Source of the DNA: Pomacea canaliculata
Lineage: Eukaryota; Mollusca; Gastropoda; Architaenioglossa; Ampullariidae
Reading direction: 5' to 3'
DNA: 64,000 nucleotides
Assembly (NCBI RefSeq): GCF_003073045.1
Contig: NC_037595.1
Span: 9,384,345 to 9,448,344, forward strand
The notes under the pieces were generated by a model. It saw only the letters and a program-made list of their open reading frames with translations. It ran no database searches and was not told where the DNA came from. Positions 26,701 through 38,060 of the stretch are shown in pieces. The translations under genes and the position numbers were made by a program. How positions within the stretch are numbered: position 1 is the stretch's first letter; the number at the start of each line of letters is the position of its first letter.

Positions 26701-27660
26701 TTCTTTCATTGGTTGGTTACACACTGCGTGGTAGTCAAATTATCTCTGGTTTTATGACTTTGGTTTATCCGAACCCAATATTTAATAAAACCTTTTGTAC
26801 AAAATGTTCTCATTTCTAATGCTGTGCAGCTCAGCAATATACATCACTGCACGGGGCATGAGCACAGGTCAGCCACTAAAAGTTGAAGAACTTCAAAAGT
26901 AAGTCACCTGGACTGACGTCTGCTCACTGTTGTCAGATAATGAGCAGGACTGCTTAGCAATGCTTGCTCTTATTTAAAAAAATTAATGCATTTTAAAATT
27001 ATAAAGAAAGTAAAGGAAAATACTAACACGATTAACAGTATTTTCAATGCCTTGATCGTGTCGGTTTTCTTTTTTAGAAGCCACGATACAGAAAAATTAA
27101 AAATCATCTTGTAAAGTCTTCTTAGTAACAATGGGTTAAGTGGGATAAACGGAAAATGACTGTATTACAAATCTCACTGAAAATATTTACTTACAGATAA
27201 TTAAGTTCGAAACTTCAGATTTTAATATTATCAGCTGATTGCCTTTTTTATTTCACATATATATATATATGTAATATTAATATAGATATACGTAACATAA
27301 ATGCACGCAGATAGAAAGTAGAAAGATATTGTAGATTTTTATCAGGCATCATGTATCCATAGCTAAGCGTTCAATCTATTTTTAATTTATAATTTATTTT
27401 AAATTTTTTAATTTATTATAATTCTGCTTTGACTGTTTGCCGTATTTTTTGTGTCCGTTCCCAGGCTTGTAGACTCAAAGCCTGTAGAAATCGCTGACCT
27501 GTTTCGTCAGAACTTCCCTGATGACACCAGTAAGACAACTGCTGCAGACGACTTCACCACTCCAGTCACCATCGTCCTCATCTTGATTTCCGCCGTCCTC
27601 CTCGTTGTTCTTATCATTGCTGCGGTTGTCATGTCAAGGTCTCACAAGGCGTGCTGTTGA
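8119..27660 (+). CDS. Protocadherin-like gene, copy 2 (complete, tail-less)
   Basis: A cell-surface adhesion receptor of the cadherin superfamily, predicted at 1471 aa. Coding exons: 8119-8143, 8646-8741, 9177-9346, 9648-9713, 10746-10826, 11228-11335, 11796-11915, 12424-12546, 12927-13026, 13197-13297, 13804-13980, 14390-14542, 14795-14965, 15270-15475, 15711-15831, 16254-16306, 16781-16856, 17366-17488, 17941-18140, 18393-18513, 19105-19157, 19537-19612, 19875-19997, 20246-20451, 20713-20833, 21290-21342, 21570-21645, 21961-22083, 22501-22703, 23088-23202, 23703-23755, 24067-24142, 24380-24511, 24746-24804, 25450-25585, 25740-25828, 26374-26439, 26830-26898, 27465-27660. All phases agree, the total (4416 nt) is divisible by three, and no internal stop occurs, so it is not a pseudogene by sequence. 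Order: signal peptide, two degenerate and two ordinary cadherin repeats, four two-repeat cassettes, a final repeat, juxtamembrane domain, membrane helix near residues 1441-1463, and the end HKACC. Unlike copies 1 and 3 it has no cytoplasmic tail. Family placement as protocadherin-like is by repeat motifs only. Confidence 0.85.
9177..12546 (+). CDS. Copy 2 N-terminal degenerate cadherin repeats
   Basis: Exons 9177-9346, 9648-9713, 10746-10826, 11228-11335, 11796-11915 and 12424-12546 encode two divergent repeats. The first carries PETIKAG (the XEX-like strand), paired Cys (CHMSRYWAFNLVC) and YTDDYDP. The second carries YTDQDC, a SGEIVV strand and ends with DIDDNDPVF, a clear cadherin linker. 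Exons 4 and 5 of both copies keep YTDDYDPV exactly. These membrane-distal repeats would be the contact surface in a protocadherin (family knowledge); low similarity between copies here (they differ in length and in most residues) fits partner specificity, which is inference. Confidence 0.78.
10380..10412. repeat. CA/CT microsatellite
   Basis: Short mixed run of CA and CT dinucleotides inside an intron of copy 2. Confidence 0.85.
12424..14965 (+). CDS. Copy 2 two canonical cadherin repeats
   Basis: Exons 12424-12546, 12927-13026, 13197-13297, 13804-13980, 14390-14542 and 14795-14965 encode two ordinary repeats. The first has VQEEN, FDQDTGINDSV, MDRE and DDINDNRPKF; the second has IPEHSAFGS, LALDADEGDN, LDRE and LTDINDNSPVF. 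All classical calcium motifs are present. A Cys pair (GDCSTGMC) lies in the last exon and is kept in copy 3. Confidence 0.85.
13425..13700. repeat. Possible degenerate SINE in copy 2 intron
   Basis: A string TTCTTCGAGTACTCTGGTTT near 13437 resembles the shared core of many animal SINEs, and AGTTCGAGTCCC near 13568 resembles a pol III B box. The two are in an order that does not form one clean element, and no target duplication was found, so this is tentative. Confidence 0.25.
15270..17488 (+). CDS. Copy 2 cassette 1 (five exons, two cadherin repeats)
   Basis: Exons of 206, 121, 53, 76 and 123 nt. Repeat A (NASDADEGENA ... EACDSP) has DAD and ACD but no DRE and no DxNDN; it carries four Cys (YRC, DGC, EAC, RCT). 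Repeat B (YNFTVYENLPAGTYVGD ... LDREEQD ... VLDVNDNSPVF) has YEN, DRE and DVNDN but no DxD. The donor of the 121-nt exon is GTTCGTGT at 15832, unlike the usual GTRAGT. The following intron 16857-17365 holds nothing recognisable. Confidence 0.82.
17941..19997 (+). CDS. Copy 2 cassette 2
   Basis: Exons 17941-18140 (200 nt), 18393-18513, 19105-19157, 19537-19612 and 19875-19997, in the same phases as cassette 1. The A repeat begins IRASDADEGENA and is two codons shorter than in cassette 1; the B repeat has VHENLPAGTYVGD, LDREAQD and DVNDNSPVF. Nucleotide identity with cassettes 3 and 4 is highest across the 121-nt exon, where the segment coding FTVHENLPAG is the same in all three. Confidence 0.82.
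20246..22083 (+). CDS. Copy 2 cassette 3
   Basis: Exons 20246-20451, 20713-20833, 21290-21342, 21570-21645 and 21961-22083. The A repeat has NASDADEGENA, NNSTGEIRLQ and EACDTP; the B repeat has VHENLPAGTYVGD, LDREMQDQ and DVNDNSPVF. Structure and phase are as in cassette 1, supporting tandem copying of a block with introns included. Confidence 0.82.
22501..24511 (+). CDS. Copy 2 cassette 4 (terminal type)
   Basis: Exons 22501-22703, 23088-23202 (115 nt), 23703-23755, 24067-24142 and 24380-24511 (132 nt). This terminal cassette differs from the others by a shorter second exon and by a last exon that leads into the final cadherin repeat (VLDVNDNNPVF then SLSGEETTGHVITVVN-like sequence). Its direct counterpart is cassette 3 of copy 3 (43095-45123), with the same SSVTSNDAC segment. 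Confidence 0.82.
24746..25828 (+). CDS. Copy 2 final cadherin repeat
   Basis: Exons 24746-24804, 25450-25585 and 25740-25828 encode ASDDDEGVNAEMTYSL, a strand GAVILQTLSTLE, KASDGGSPSLSG and the linker to the juxtamembrane region (VVIFAPVTSDKLAG). It has DxD and the SDGG site but no DxNDN after it, as expected of the membrane-proximal repeat. The middle exon and flanks are nearly identical to 46088-46223. Confidence 0.82.
25681..25712. repeat. GATT/GATG microsatellite
   Basis: Tandem GATT units change into GATGAT units, inside the intron before exon 25740 of copy 2. The matching intron of copy 3 carries a related tract at 46523-46562. Confidence 0.8.
26374..26898 (+). CDS. Copy 2 juxtamembrane domain exons
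   Basis: Exons 26374-26439 and 26830-26898 encode ELMRILGANVTVETV and SAIYITARGMSTGQPL followed by KVEELQ. Together with the start of the next exon (VDSKPVEIADLF) this gives a beta-alpha-beta order with a variable-looking helix, reminiscent of the ferredoxin- or SEA-like fold next to the membrane in some large cadherins. That fold assignment is inference. All three gene copies keep this block. Confidence 0.72.
27465..27660 (+). CDS. Copy 2 last exon: membrane helix, then early stop
   Basis: The first 186 nt align without gaps to 863-1048 and 47960-48145. At the position where copies 1 and 3 splice (GT at 1049 and 48146), copy 2 still has GT at 27651 but with a changed context (GGC|GTGCTG instead of GAG|GTACTC). 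Read through, the frame ends MSRSHKACC and TGA. The two terminal Cys just inside the membrane could be palmitoylated (inference). Confidence 0.82.
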
Positions 27661-28530
27661 GACAGGCTCTGTTCCACTTTTAATGAAAACTACTGTTTTT
27701 AAAACTTACAATTACATTTTTGTGAATGAATCTTAAGCAGTTACGGCCGCTTCTATTTGTTGAAATTGTGAGATATGTTCATTTTTGATATTGCTTAGTA
27801 CTTTTTAAAAACATAGCTATTCCGTTTTATACACCAAATTTGTCCTCATCATTCGTCTTCCAGTCATTATATGTGTCCTGCACAGCTGTGTGTATGTGTT
27901 TGTGTGTGAGTTTGTGTTCGTGCTCTATGTAAAACTGGATGTGTGTTTTTACTCTCTAATTTAAGAGCAAAGAAAAGAGCTGTGTTCATGGAGGTGACAC
28001 CTGTGTTTCTGAGCTCTGTGAATGTTCTTGTATTTTATATAATTACTGTACTCGTGTTGCATAATTGTGAATCTACATTTCCTTGATGGGATTTGATATT
28101 CTGATTTACTGGATGTAATTTTTATGTCTTTTTGTGTGAAAATAGTCTTGGATTATCTAGTTTTTTTGCTGAACCCTCGACCTCGATCTCAGTGCACTGC
28201 AAGACTGCGCTGACCGCCTCCTCCCCTTCTACCCCTCCCCCGCTGTGTCAGAGGTGTGCTTTAGCACCTGCTATAATCTTCTATTTGTTTTGACTTTTTT
28301 CCATCCTTACCATGACCCATTTAGTAATCTTGTGTTCTTTCTAAGATTTTTCTGAATGATACAGCTCTCGTTATTCCTTACAAATAAAAATAAATTTGAC
28401 CTTCGTCTACTTGCTTGCATTTTTCTTATAATGATGATGCATAAGTTTTTTAAGGTCTGTTGTTAAATGAAACTCTTTACATTTCTTGTAACTTTATTAA
28501 TTACAGGGGACATTAAATAGATCATTAAGT
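27661..28530 (+). terminator. 3' flank of copy 2 with poly(A) signal; tail exon missing
   Basis: Up to about 27985 this follows the tail intron of copy 3 (48146-48450), ending in the AAGAGCAAAGAAAAGAGC block. Then similarity stops and unrelated sequence fills the place where the tail exon should be. An AATAAA lies at 28383-28388 and is a reasonable end for copy 2 mRNA. From about 28535 the sequence becomes the upstream part of the copy 3 unit. Confidence 0.55.
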
Positions 28531-29439
28531 TGAACAAGTCAGAGGACACTTTATTTATGACCAGCAGATGAAGACGCTCTGACAGTGCTCGTGACGGTGC
28601 CAGATGAGAGGTCAAGGCCGGCTGTCAAAACCATTAACCTATCAGTCGCTGCTAATTAATTAACACTAGAGGTTAGCAATGAATGGCTCTGCACAAGATG
28701 TAGTTTATAGCTGTTAACGACTTTCAGTCTAAAGCCATCAACGCTGGTGATTATTATCCGACTCTCCAATTTTATCTTCATTCTTACCCTGCCTTTAAGC
28801 TCCCAAAAGAACATTCAGTAATATAAACACATTAACGGTGTTCGACCATTCAAACTCAGTTTTTAATCAAATTCACAGATGGTTCTTCTTGCAGAGAACG
28901 TGGACACCTGTCAACGCTTTTGGATTATTATTTCAAGATATAACACTCTAATCTGTGCAACAAAGGTACATTAATACCATTAAAAAGAGTCGTTAATGAT
29001 ATTAGTCCATTTCTTCTACCCTTACCATCAACGCGGTATAAACTGGAGTTTCTAGGGCAGTATTACCGACACATTGCACAGGAAGGGACATGCTGATGAC
29101 TTCCGATCTACAAGACATCAAACCACCACACCACTCTTTTCATAAAAATATTATCAAAAAGTTAAAAGTCGTTCCCCTGCTTTTCGCGTCCCATGTTGTT
29201 TGACCAGTCTGTCCCCAGTAAGACAAAGTTTTTGCTCTCATGTGGAGAACGTGTGCCGGAACTTACAAATTAAATTTACCTGATTATTTGCATGGGAGGG
29301 TAGAGAGGGGAGATGTTCAACTGTGATTCTTGGAGTACTGGGACATTGTTCACCAGATCGTTCATTCCCAACAAGGAAGCTAAGACGACAGTAAAGAGAC
29401 AGTAAAGAAGATAATCAACAATAGCAGTGAGCTATTTCG

Positions 29440-29663
29440 GGTGTGGGTCGCCGTGACGTACCAGGAACAAGTAGATAATCGTGATCGACACCAGAGACAG
29501 ACAATACACTCGTTGTGCTATGCTGTAGGCTGGCGACGACAGGATGAGCCACTCATCCAGCTTTTCTGGACGGTTACAAGTAGAGAAGAAGAAACTATCT
29601 TAGCGTGATTTCAGGTGTGACGTTCGGTTTGTCTTAACGGACGTGTTTCGGGTGTGAAAACAG
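29440..29663 (+). promoter_or_regulatory. Putative first non-coding exon and promoter of copy 3
   Basis: Partner of 4640-4873 upstream of copy 2: conserved blocks around AGACAGACAAT, GGCTGGCGACGACAGGA and GTGTTTCGGGTGTG, ending at a donor ACAG|GTAAAA at 29664. A further donor-like GAG|GTAAGT lies at 29728. The start site cannot be placed. Confidence 0.35.
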
Positions 29664-29727
29664 GTAAAACCTTTCATACTTTCCTCGCAGATGTCGGGGG
29701 TAGATAGAGGTCGGCTATACTTGAGAG

Positions 29728-31315
29728 GTAAGTATAGTTTTATAGCTAAGCACACACAATTAACAGTTGAAGATTGGGCAATGGCCGATGATCCAGAGTT
29801 TGTGCAAGGCGATGTTCAAATGCTCGCTGTTTCTACATAAGCAAAATGTAAATTAATTTTAAAACGCTTGTTAGTGCATTCAGTTTTACTATTTATGTCA
29901 AGTGTATGTAATTTTTTTCAATAAAAACGTTTGGGTCAATAATATCAAATCAGTTCTGTGGACATTAAAGTCGCATTTTTTGTTTCTGTTCACTGCTGCT
30001 AAGTAAGTATATGCTGTCTGTTTTGAGATTTCCAATCGTCTGTCCATTATCTAATAAAGTCTTCATTTTTGAGTTAAGGTTTCTAAGAAAAGAACAAACA
30101 CAAAACATCACAAGATAAAGGTGAAAGGTTACTTCTTGCTAAAGTTGTATGCTATTTATTAATGCCACAATTTGTTAGCGAGAACCTTTATGGCCATTTA
30201 TGGTCAATGAGAACATTTTGCTTATGTAATGGAGGAAAATTATATGTGTGTATGTTGTGTGTATGTATTTGTGTGTGTGTGGGGGGGGGGATGTACAGTA
30301 GTAAAAGAGTTTTGGTTTACTAGTTCGCTTTATTCATAGAATAGCTGATACCTATGGTACACAAAGACAATGGCTACTACCTGCCTAAACGCAAACTTAC
30401 AGTGAGCTATTATGGGTTTAGTAAAGTGCTGCAAAAGAGTGCCCTGTATAAGTGATTTATTTCTGATCTGAAGTACTAGTCGCACTGTTGAAACAGACCT
30501 TAAAACCTTATCAGTAGACATGCAGAAATACAGCAGTCAGGCTGCTTTATTGATGGTGCACAAAAGTGAAGAGCTAAGCCACTGTCACATTTGATATTAT
30601 CTTAGGAACACATCAAGTACACATTATTTTACCTGTTTGATTATTTGTAATGATTGCGTCTCATCGCTGCTTTAACTTTATTACTTTCCTCTGTCTTGAA
30701 CTTTGACTTTCCAGCCACTCTCCATAAAAGTAAAGGCCGAAATATGTTAACCCACATACGTCACTGTGTCACAAGATATTACATTATCAAGAAACAGGGA
30801 TGGTTGGCTGGTTCGACCAGCGCATCCTAGCGGATAATTAATTAACGGATGGCTTTGGAGGCTGAAATTTACAGGTTTATGTCGCCTATAAAAAACAAAA
30901 ATAATTCACGAAGTCTTTAAGATACATAAACAGCGTCTTATATTTACTTCTGTACGCACACCGCAAAGAATATAAACTGAACTAGAACTTGTACACGTCA
31001 GATAACTAGCTTTTCAAAAACTTTTCATGGCAAGGCCAAAAGCAGCAAAACGGAGATCGTTTAATTTAAGTGCTAGACTTTATTTGGCATTGGCACAATG
31101 CAAGATGTTTTCCAAAGTAAGGGAACAGAACTTTTTAAAAAGAGACATAACAAATAGTTCGTCTATTTACTCTCATTAGAAACCTCCACCCTTCTGTCTT
31201 CCCACAGAACATTATCGAAGTCTGAGATAAACATAGAATAGAAACATTTTCCGCCCAGCTTTGATTCTGTTTTATTTATTCATGTTCTCCTTTGCTTTTG
31301 CTTTTATTGTTTCAG
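29728..31315. other. Leader intron / 5' flank of copy 3
   Basis: No coding exon is supported. The (TG)n tract with a run of nine G is near 30240-30290. The stretch 30121-30145 corresponds to the flanks of the transposon at 5253-6803 without the insertion. The region ends in an acceptor TTTCAG at 31310-31315 that opens the signal-peptide exon. Confidence 0.45.
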
Positions 31316-31804
31316 GGGGACTAAGTATTAAAATGGTGTGCATATGACAAAGGAAAAAATGAAGATTCTCGTTTTCATTTTAGGTAAAACGCGTTCCCAC
31401 TATTTATTTTTTACTTTCAACATCATCGTTATTATTTTAAGAAAAAAATTTTACTTCACCCCCACCACCACCACAATCGTCATTGTCATTATAATCAAGT
31501 CCAAACTTCTTTCATGCACTCACAAACATTCACTTTATTGTACTAATGCGTACACATAAACCAGTATATATGTACATCATATTGTATAAAGGTACTTTTG
31601 GGATTAGTTCAATTTTTTAAACTTTCAGTATAAAATATTCATGAAAAAATTCAAGAAAAATAGAAAACGTGTGTATTGTAAAAACAGCTGTCATGCATTT
31701 TATTTCAGCTGCATTGTGTAGGCAGGTCAGCTCCCAACATGGCTGCTTTCACGACTACAATAAACCAAATGAAGAGCATTACATACCCGAAAGGATTCAA
31801 GCTG
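31316..31804 (+). CDS. Copy 3 signal-peptide exons (31316-31383, 31709-31804)
   Basis: After the acceptor at 31315 a short leader precedes ATG at 31359 (MKILVFILAALC, then RQVSSQHGC), a good signal peptide with cleavage before QHGC. The second exon continues to IPERIQAG. Starting at 31344 adds MTKEK, which is also compatible with a signal peptide; copy 2 has a stop there, so 31359 is preferred. Confidence 0.8.
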
Positions 31805-34800
31805 GTGAGTGGGCAGCTAAATCTTGTTAATAATATATTTCTTAAACTCTCTACTCTTATAAGAATAGAAGTTGTCACACAACCACTTTAAATGTTTTGA
31901 TGATTAATAACTGCGTTTTTCTTCACAAAAATTCATCATAATGTAACGTGGTAATGTAAGCATCAGGATTTGAAAACACGATTCTACATGTCACAAAGAG
32001 TTCATGGAGAATAAAGAAGAGAAACACAAAACAAGGATAAGACACACAATATTCGAGAGTGGGCTAATCAGTCATTCAGTTGGTTTCAGAATGGTAAGAG
32101 ATGTAGGTAACATCATCAAATGCCCCTACTACCGAAGTTCAGAGTATAACGATTGAGGCATTGATTCTGTTCTATTACGTTCTCTTGTTCCTTTATTTTA
32201 AGACAAGCCTTTATTTTCCAAACATGATTGTCCATATCATCATCATCATTTAGCAGTATGTCTATGTTTTTATTCTGTATCGCTTGGAAGGATTGTTACA
32301 TTTACTATAAAAAGTACATTTAGTGCGCACCAGTGTTCATCATACCATGTGCAGCCGCCCTGAAGTAGATAAATTTCCATAAATGGCCAATAATCACTCA
32401 TAGATTTTTGTAGACATTTATCATTTGTAACATAATGTTAAAAATAACCTATCTTAAATAAACTAAGTATTAAACTCGTTTACAAATATGACACACCTCC
32501 ATGGCTTTTCAGAATTGTTCATACGTGGATCTGTGGTTATTTTGCTTTTTTTATTTTACAGGAAGCACTTTGCTAACAGTTTTCTCTCGCGAAAACATAA
32601 CTTTAAAAGAATCCCGTTACTTCACAATACCATTTTTCATTGAGCTCCATGCTGTGGCCCTGGTGGAACAGTTACATACTTTTTCCTTGGAAGCAGTGAC
32701 TGATGTGACACTTGATGGCAATGAGGTGAGTTTTGACTATAGTTGCTACAAACACAACTGAATTTGCGGAGTGCCATGTTTAAAGTTGTAAATTTAGAAG
32801 TCAGTTATTGAAACTTTTATTTTCTATTGTTCATCATAAGACCGGATTGACAGAATATTAAATATAAAATAAGACATATACATTAGTTAACAAGTTTACA
32901 AACTAATTTAAAGATTAAATTCAGTAACATTACGTTTTTCTTTGTAAATTCCAACCAAGCATAGAAATAAAATACTGAGCGCTATAAATGCAAGGGGTAA
33001 TAGCTATAAATTTAATAAATTTTCAAAGCTTTTATAAAGATTCATTTGGAAAATTTAGGGTTGTGATTTATTTAACAGAAAGTTACTTTAAGACCAAACT
33101 GGCATAAACTTATAGTACTATCTTCTGGGGGATATAGAGTGATCTAGATGAATTCTCACTTTGACTTGATCCCAGCTTAAGCATAAACATAATTTGTTCT
33201 CCTCTGTTCCTAGAGTTATTACTTTTTATATGCGTATTTATAGCTGTAAGTTAATTTTTTAATTAAAAACCAAGAACAATATTTCAGACCATGTGCAACG
33301 CTTCTAGATTTTGGGGCTTCATACTGGTCTGCCAGTCACAATCTGAGGTACGTGTTTCAAAATACTAAAGCTGTACACTCAGCTACTTTTTAGATGCAAA
33401 GTGAAAATAAAATTGATGATGAGGCTGCTATGTCTTAGTGTCATAAAATTTTATTTACAACTTAAAACTACAATTAACATTTTATTTTAGTATCACTTCA
33501 CTGAAGAGTATACGGACGAGAAGAATTTATGCTCTCTAAAACACTCTCCATTAAATTATATTTAATATGAGCATCGTATTTCTACGAGATACAAATATCT
33601 AGGCAATATATACAGAAATGCATAGGAGGAGATGGACTGGTAGATCATTATCTGGAAGTTGAGTGAGTGCTGCAAAAGGAAAGTACGAAGCTAAACTTAT
33701 TATAACGTGTTGCCAAAGGCTTAATAACTTTATAAGAACAAATACCACTAGATAATTTACAATTTCACCAGCATTTACCCCGTGTCATTGTTTTCTCGTA
33801 CCAGCTTGAAATCCAGTTAAAGATAAACTACACTGATGACTACGATCCCGTCCTGCGTACTAACCTCTCTTTTCAGACACTAGAGGTAAGTAGAGTGATC
33901 TGGTGTAAAAAGATAAGTTTATGTTTCTGTGTGTGTGTGTGTGTGTGTTACACATAATTCTCTCGATATGTTGAACTGTAATGATGTAACCCTGATGTTT
34001 CAGAAAGATAATATATTTTGAACAAAATAAGACTTCTGCCTATGTATTATTACTATTAGGGAAATCGTTTGCGTTTCTGATGTAATCCTTGAAATTCTCG
34101 AAAATAAAGCATTTAAAACGAGTGTTTGAGTGCATAGAAAATCTCTAAATTCTGAATATTTTCCATTTTGGTTTTTTCCCATCATCGATAAATAATAAAG
34201 ACCCCATAGAGAACGTTTTTCATGTAAAGTAAAATAGATAAAAAAAAAAAAACAATACAAGCAAATGAAAAGTCTATACAAAGAAAAAAATACAGTATCA
34301 TGTAATTTTTGTCTGCATGTATTAGAAAAATGGATGTGAAAATATTTCCTTCACGTAAAATAAAAAAAATCAAGTTCTGCCCTCCTACTCCTGTTTTCAG
34401 CTGGCACCAGTGAAGAATTTTGTCGCAGACCTGACAAACGTTTCAGGTGGATTTTACACAGACAGAGATTGTGCACCGACTGGAACACAAGCTTTCTATT
34501 TTATTCAGGTTTCTGGTCTCCATTTCCTTTGCGTTTAGATTATTTCTCATCTTTTCATGTAGAATTAAATTTACATTTAATCACTTGTTAATTTACAGAT
34601 TTACCATGCCATAACAATTTAAACTGCATTCAGATGTTCCGATATTATTTCATATTATTAACACAGTATTGTTTAATTTCAAATAACAGGGTTAGTGAAA
34701 TGCATGACTTGAAACATCGAAATCCCTCTTATGTTTCCTCCATTCTGTTTACATAAAGATGTGAACATTTCCTTTTGTTTATTACATGGATACTTCTAAT

Positions 34801-37800
34801 TAAGAGCCACATGTAGTGCATTTCAATGTTTAAAAGCGCGTATCAATTAATATTATGTGTGCATTTTCTGATTTTTCAAAAATATCTTTTAATTAATAAA
34901 ACCCAGTCATTTAAAATACATTATAAACGGATTAACCTCTCAATGTGTTGAAATTGAGCAGTTGTGTGTAGTTTCCTTTGCTGGGTAATTTGCTTTTACT
35001 TTAATTTGTTTACTGATGAAACCATCTGGCATCAAAACTGAGAACCGATATATGGGACACTTTATGAAGAAATTCACAAAACTGTTTGCATTTGTGTATT
35101 AATACTGATGCATAATCTTTTCTAACACGAAGTAAGGTAATGCCCGCTTTCCCTAGCATATTTTAAGATTGTATTTCTGAATTGTCATAATTTTTGAGAA
35201 CATGTAAAATGCATTTCTTACATATGTGATTGTTACTTATTGGAATACATGATTTTAGAAAGAACTGGTACATTAAATACAAATATGTTTAGGGAGGAAA
35301 TACAGATTCAGCATTTCAGATATCATTGGGCATCATCTCGGTGGGCAGATTCATTTCCTACCGACAGGAAACCAAATTTGAACTGAATGTGTCTGTTACA
35401 ACGGTAAGATTGCGTCCACTACAACTCCTCATAAACACAGCTGTTTTCATGATGCTGGTCTCTCCATAATTCATCTGATATACATACTTTTTCGTGTTTA
35501 ATTTCATATTTCCCTCATTTCTGTAGAAATGAGAAAAGTCATAAATCGTGTAAGGTAATTAAAAAATTAAGAATGCACGGACAAGTTAGAAAGAAGTTAT
35601 CCAATTGTAGATATAGGTCTTATTTTAATCTTACCGTTTTGTAGACAGACAAAAAAGTCCTATACTCTGGAAATTTTTCAGAGCGAAATTTTTGACAAAA
35701 GAATGACCAGTATACATCCTCAGTAATTTCAACCAACAGTATTCCTTTCAACTGATCAAAACTTTGATAAGATCTCACTAGTAAATATATTAAACTAATT
35801 TATTACTAATTGAATTATTATTTATTTAATACTATCGTGACTGTGCTAAACTTTTTAAATGATCTTGTTCTTGCATAAAATTTGTATATAATGGCTTTAG
35901 AAGCAATAGTTATTTAGTAAAATGGCTTTTTTAAAGAGACTTTACTTTATAAACATGTATCTATGAAAAATAAGGTGTTATTTAAAATATCAATGTGTTG
36001 GAATAATATGACTTCGTTGATGTGAAATAGTTTGGTGTGGAATAATATTTTTATGTTTTGACAGTATAGTGTAAACAGTGTAGACTCCCCTGGAAGACAG
36101 GGATCTACAATAGTTGTAGTCAACATCCTCGATATCGACGACAGTGACCCAGTTTTTGACAACCTAGAGTACACATTACACGTGCAAGAGGAGGTAAGCA
36201 GGCTGAAACAGAAAGTAGAGATGAACGTTTATGTCCTAATTATTTCGCATTTGTTTAGTATCTTGACTGGCTAGTTCGTGGAGGAGGGGAAAAGGAACTA
36301 ACAAAGCAACCGTAAGGACTATTCATCGCGAAGTGTCCTTCCACAGACTCAGATACATTGTTATATTTTATTTTCTTTATTTATTAATGTGTGCTGTGTA
36401 CCACCTTTAAGAGTTTTTCATCAAGTCCACAATCATTTTCTTGCATTTTATTATATTACTCTCGTTGGTGTTAAGTACTATAAAAAGTCATCAAGGCTAC
36501 AATGACTTAGAAATCATGTGCTTCATGGCTGTTTGGTTTTAAAAAGTACACTTCCTACAGAACTCTACTGCAATCAATGTGACACACCTCACCATTCCTC
36601 CAGTGTTCGCCTTCGACCAAGACACTGGGATCAACGATAACATCACATACTCCATCAACGGTAAGGCTTCCTGTTACTGTTTTCATTGATGGGCTAGAAT
36701 CATTCAAGAGGTATTTACTGATGTTTGTTTATGATGTTTCTTGTGGGAGGGATGGGGTTGTACGTGACCTTGTGCACTATTTCGTGTTTTCGTGATAATA
36801 TGTAGAAAAATGGATTCACGCAAGTAGATATTTCTACAGTGAAGCCTCATTTATTTACGACGTGCCACATTATAATTATAAATTATAAACCACTTAATTG
36901 TTATCGCTAGGTTCAAACTAGCCAGTTTCATGGTTACTCTTACTTTTTTTATTGCGTCAGGCCCTAGCGACGTTGTAGATATTCACAACGAAACCGGGCA
37001 GGTGTGGGTAACATGTGTACTGGACAGAGAAGTGAATCCCTATGTAAAAGTGGGTATTAAGGTAAGACTTCCAGAATACAGAAGCTTTTACTACAGTTGT
37101 TTTCTTTATCCGTTTACTGAAATTTTGCTTCAGTGGACAGCAAATCGAATATCGTATTATAAGGGAAGACAACCATGGGCATCAATTTTATGAGAGTTGG
37201 TTTGTTTTATTTGGTCTTACTATCCCGTACGGGTATGGTAGGTTCAAATAGTCCCAGTATTACATTTATGTAACAAATATGAACTGTTAATGATGAAGAC
37301 AAAGTCTGTCCACATAAAAAATCGCCTTTTAAAACAGGACAATGCTTGTATGTGTTAGGGGAAATTAAAGAGAACTTTTTAGTCAAGTGAAGATGGCAAG
37401 CAGAGTAAATTTATAACATAAAATTATAATTTCATTATCACAAACCTACAGTCATTTTTGTGCTCCAGATCACTTTTATCATCCTCAGGCTAACCAGGTG
37501 CACAACTCTTGGAGGTCGGCGGTGGCCACTCTCCTAGTGGTGGTAGACGACATCAACGACAACCGCCCAAAGTTTCAGCCAGACAATCCCACTCTCGTCA
37601 GAATTCCAGAACATTCTGCTTTCGGCTCGTCCGTTGTTCGAGTTTTAGCCCTTGATGAAGACGTGGTGAGATTACACATCGTTTATCACCTTTCTGTCTA
37701 AGGGTTGTCTTTTCTTTGAAGCTGCTGACATTAAAAATAAATCACTACACCTAATCTCTCACAATATTCGAAGCTGTAGAATAGTGAAAAAGATGAAAAC

Positions 37801-37965
37801 ATTTTCAGGGAGTTAAAAATGTTTGCTTTGAATTCTAATCCTGCTCTCTTCCTCGATGTTCGCTTTTATTGACCAAACCATTCATCCACTTGTCAATTTA
37901 GATAATAACTAAGCTATTGACTCAATTAGAGATATTAGCTTTAGTAATCTTTTATCCACATTTCG

Positions 37966-38060
<95 letters not shown>

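Noticed and set aside
8119-27660. Copy 2 as a pseudogene because its tail is missing
   Set aside because: All 39 exons keep phase, no internal stop is found and splice sites are intact; it looks like a functional shortened form.
37966-38060. CRISPR-like or satellite array
   Set aside because: Simple trinucleotide tract without spacers; the genome is eukaryotic.
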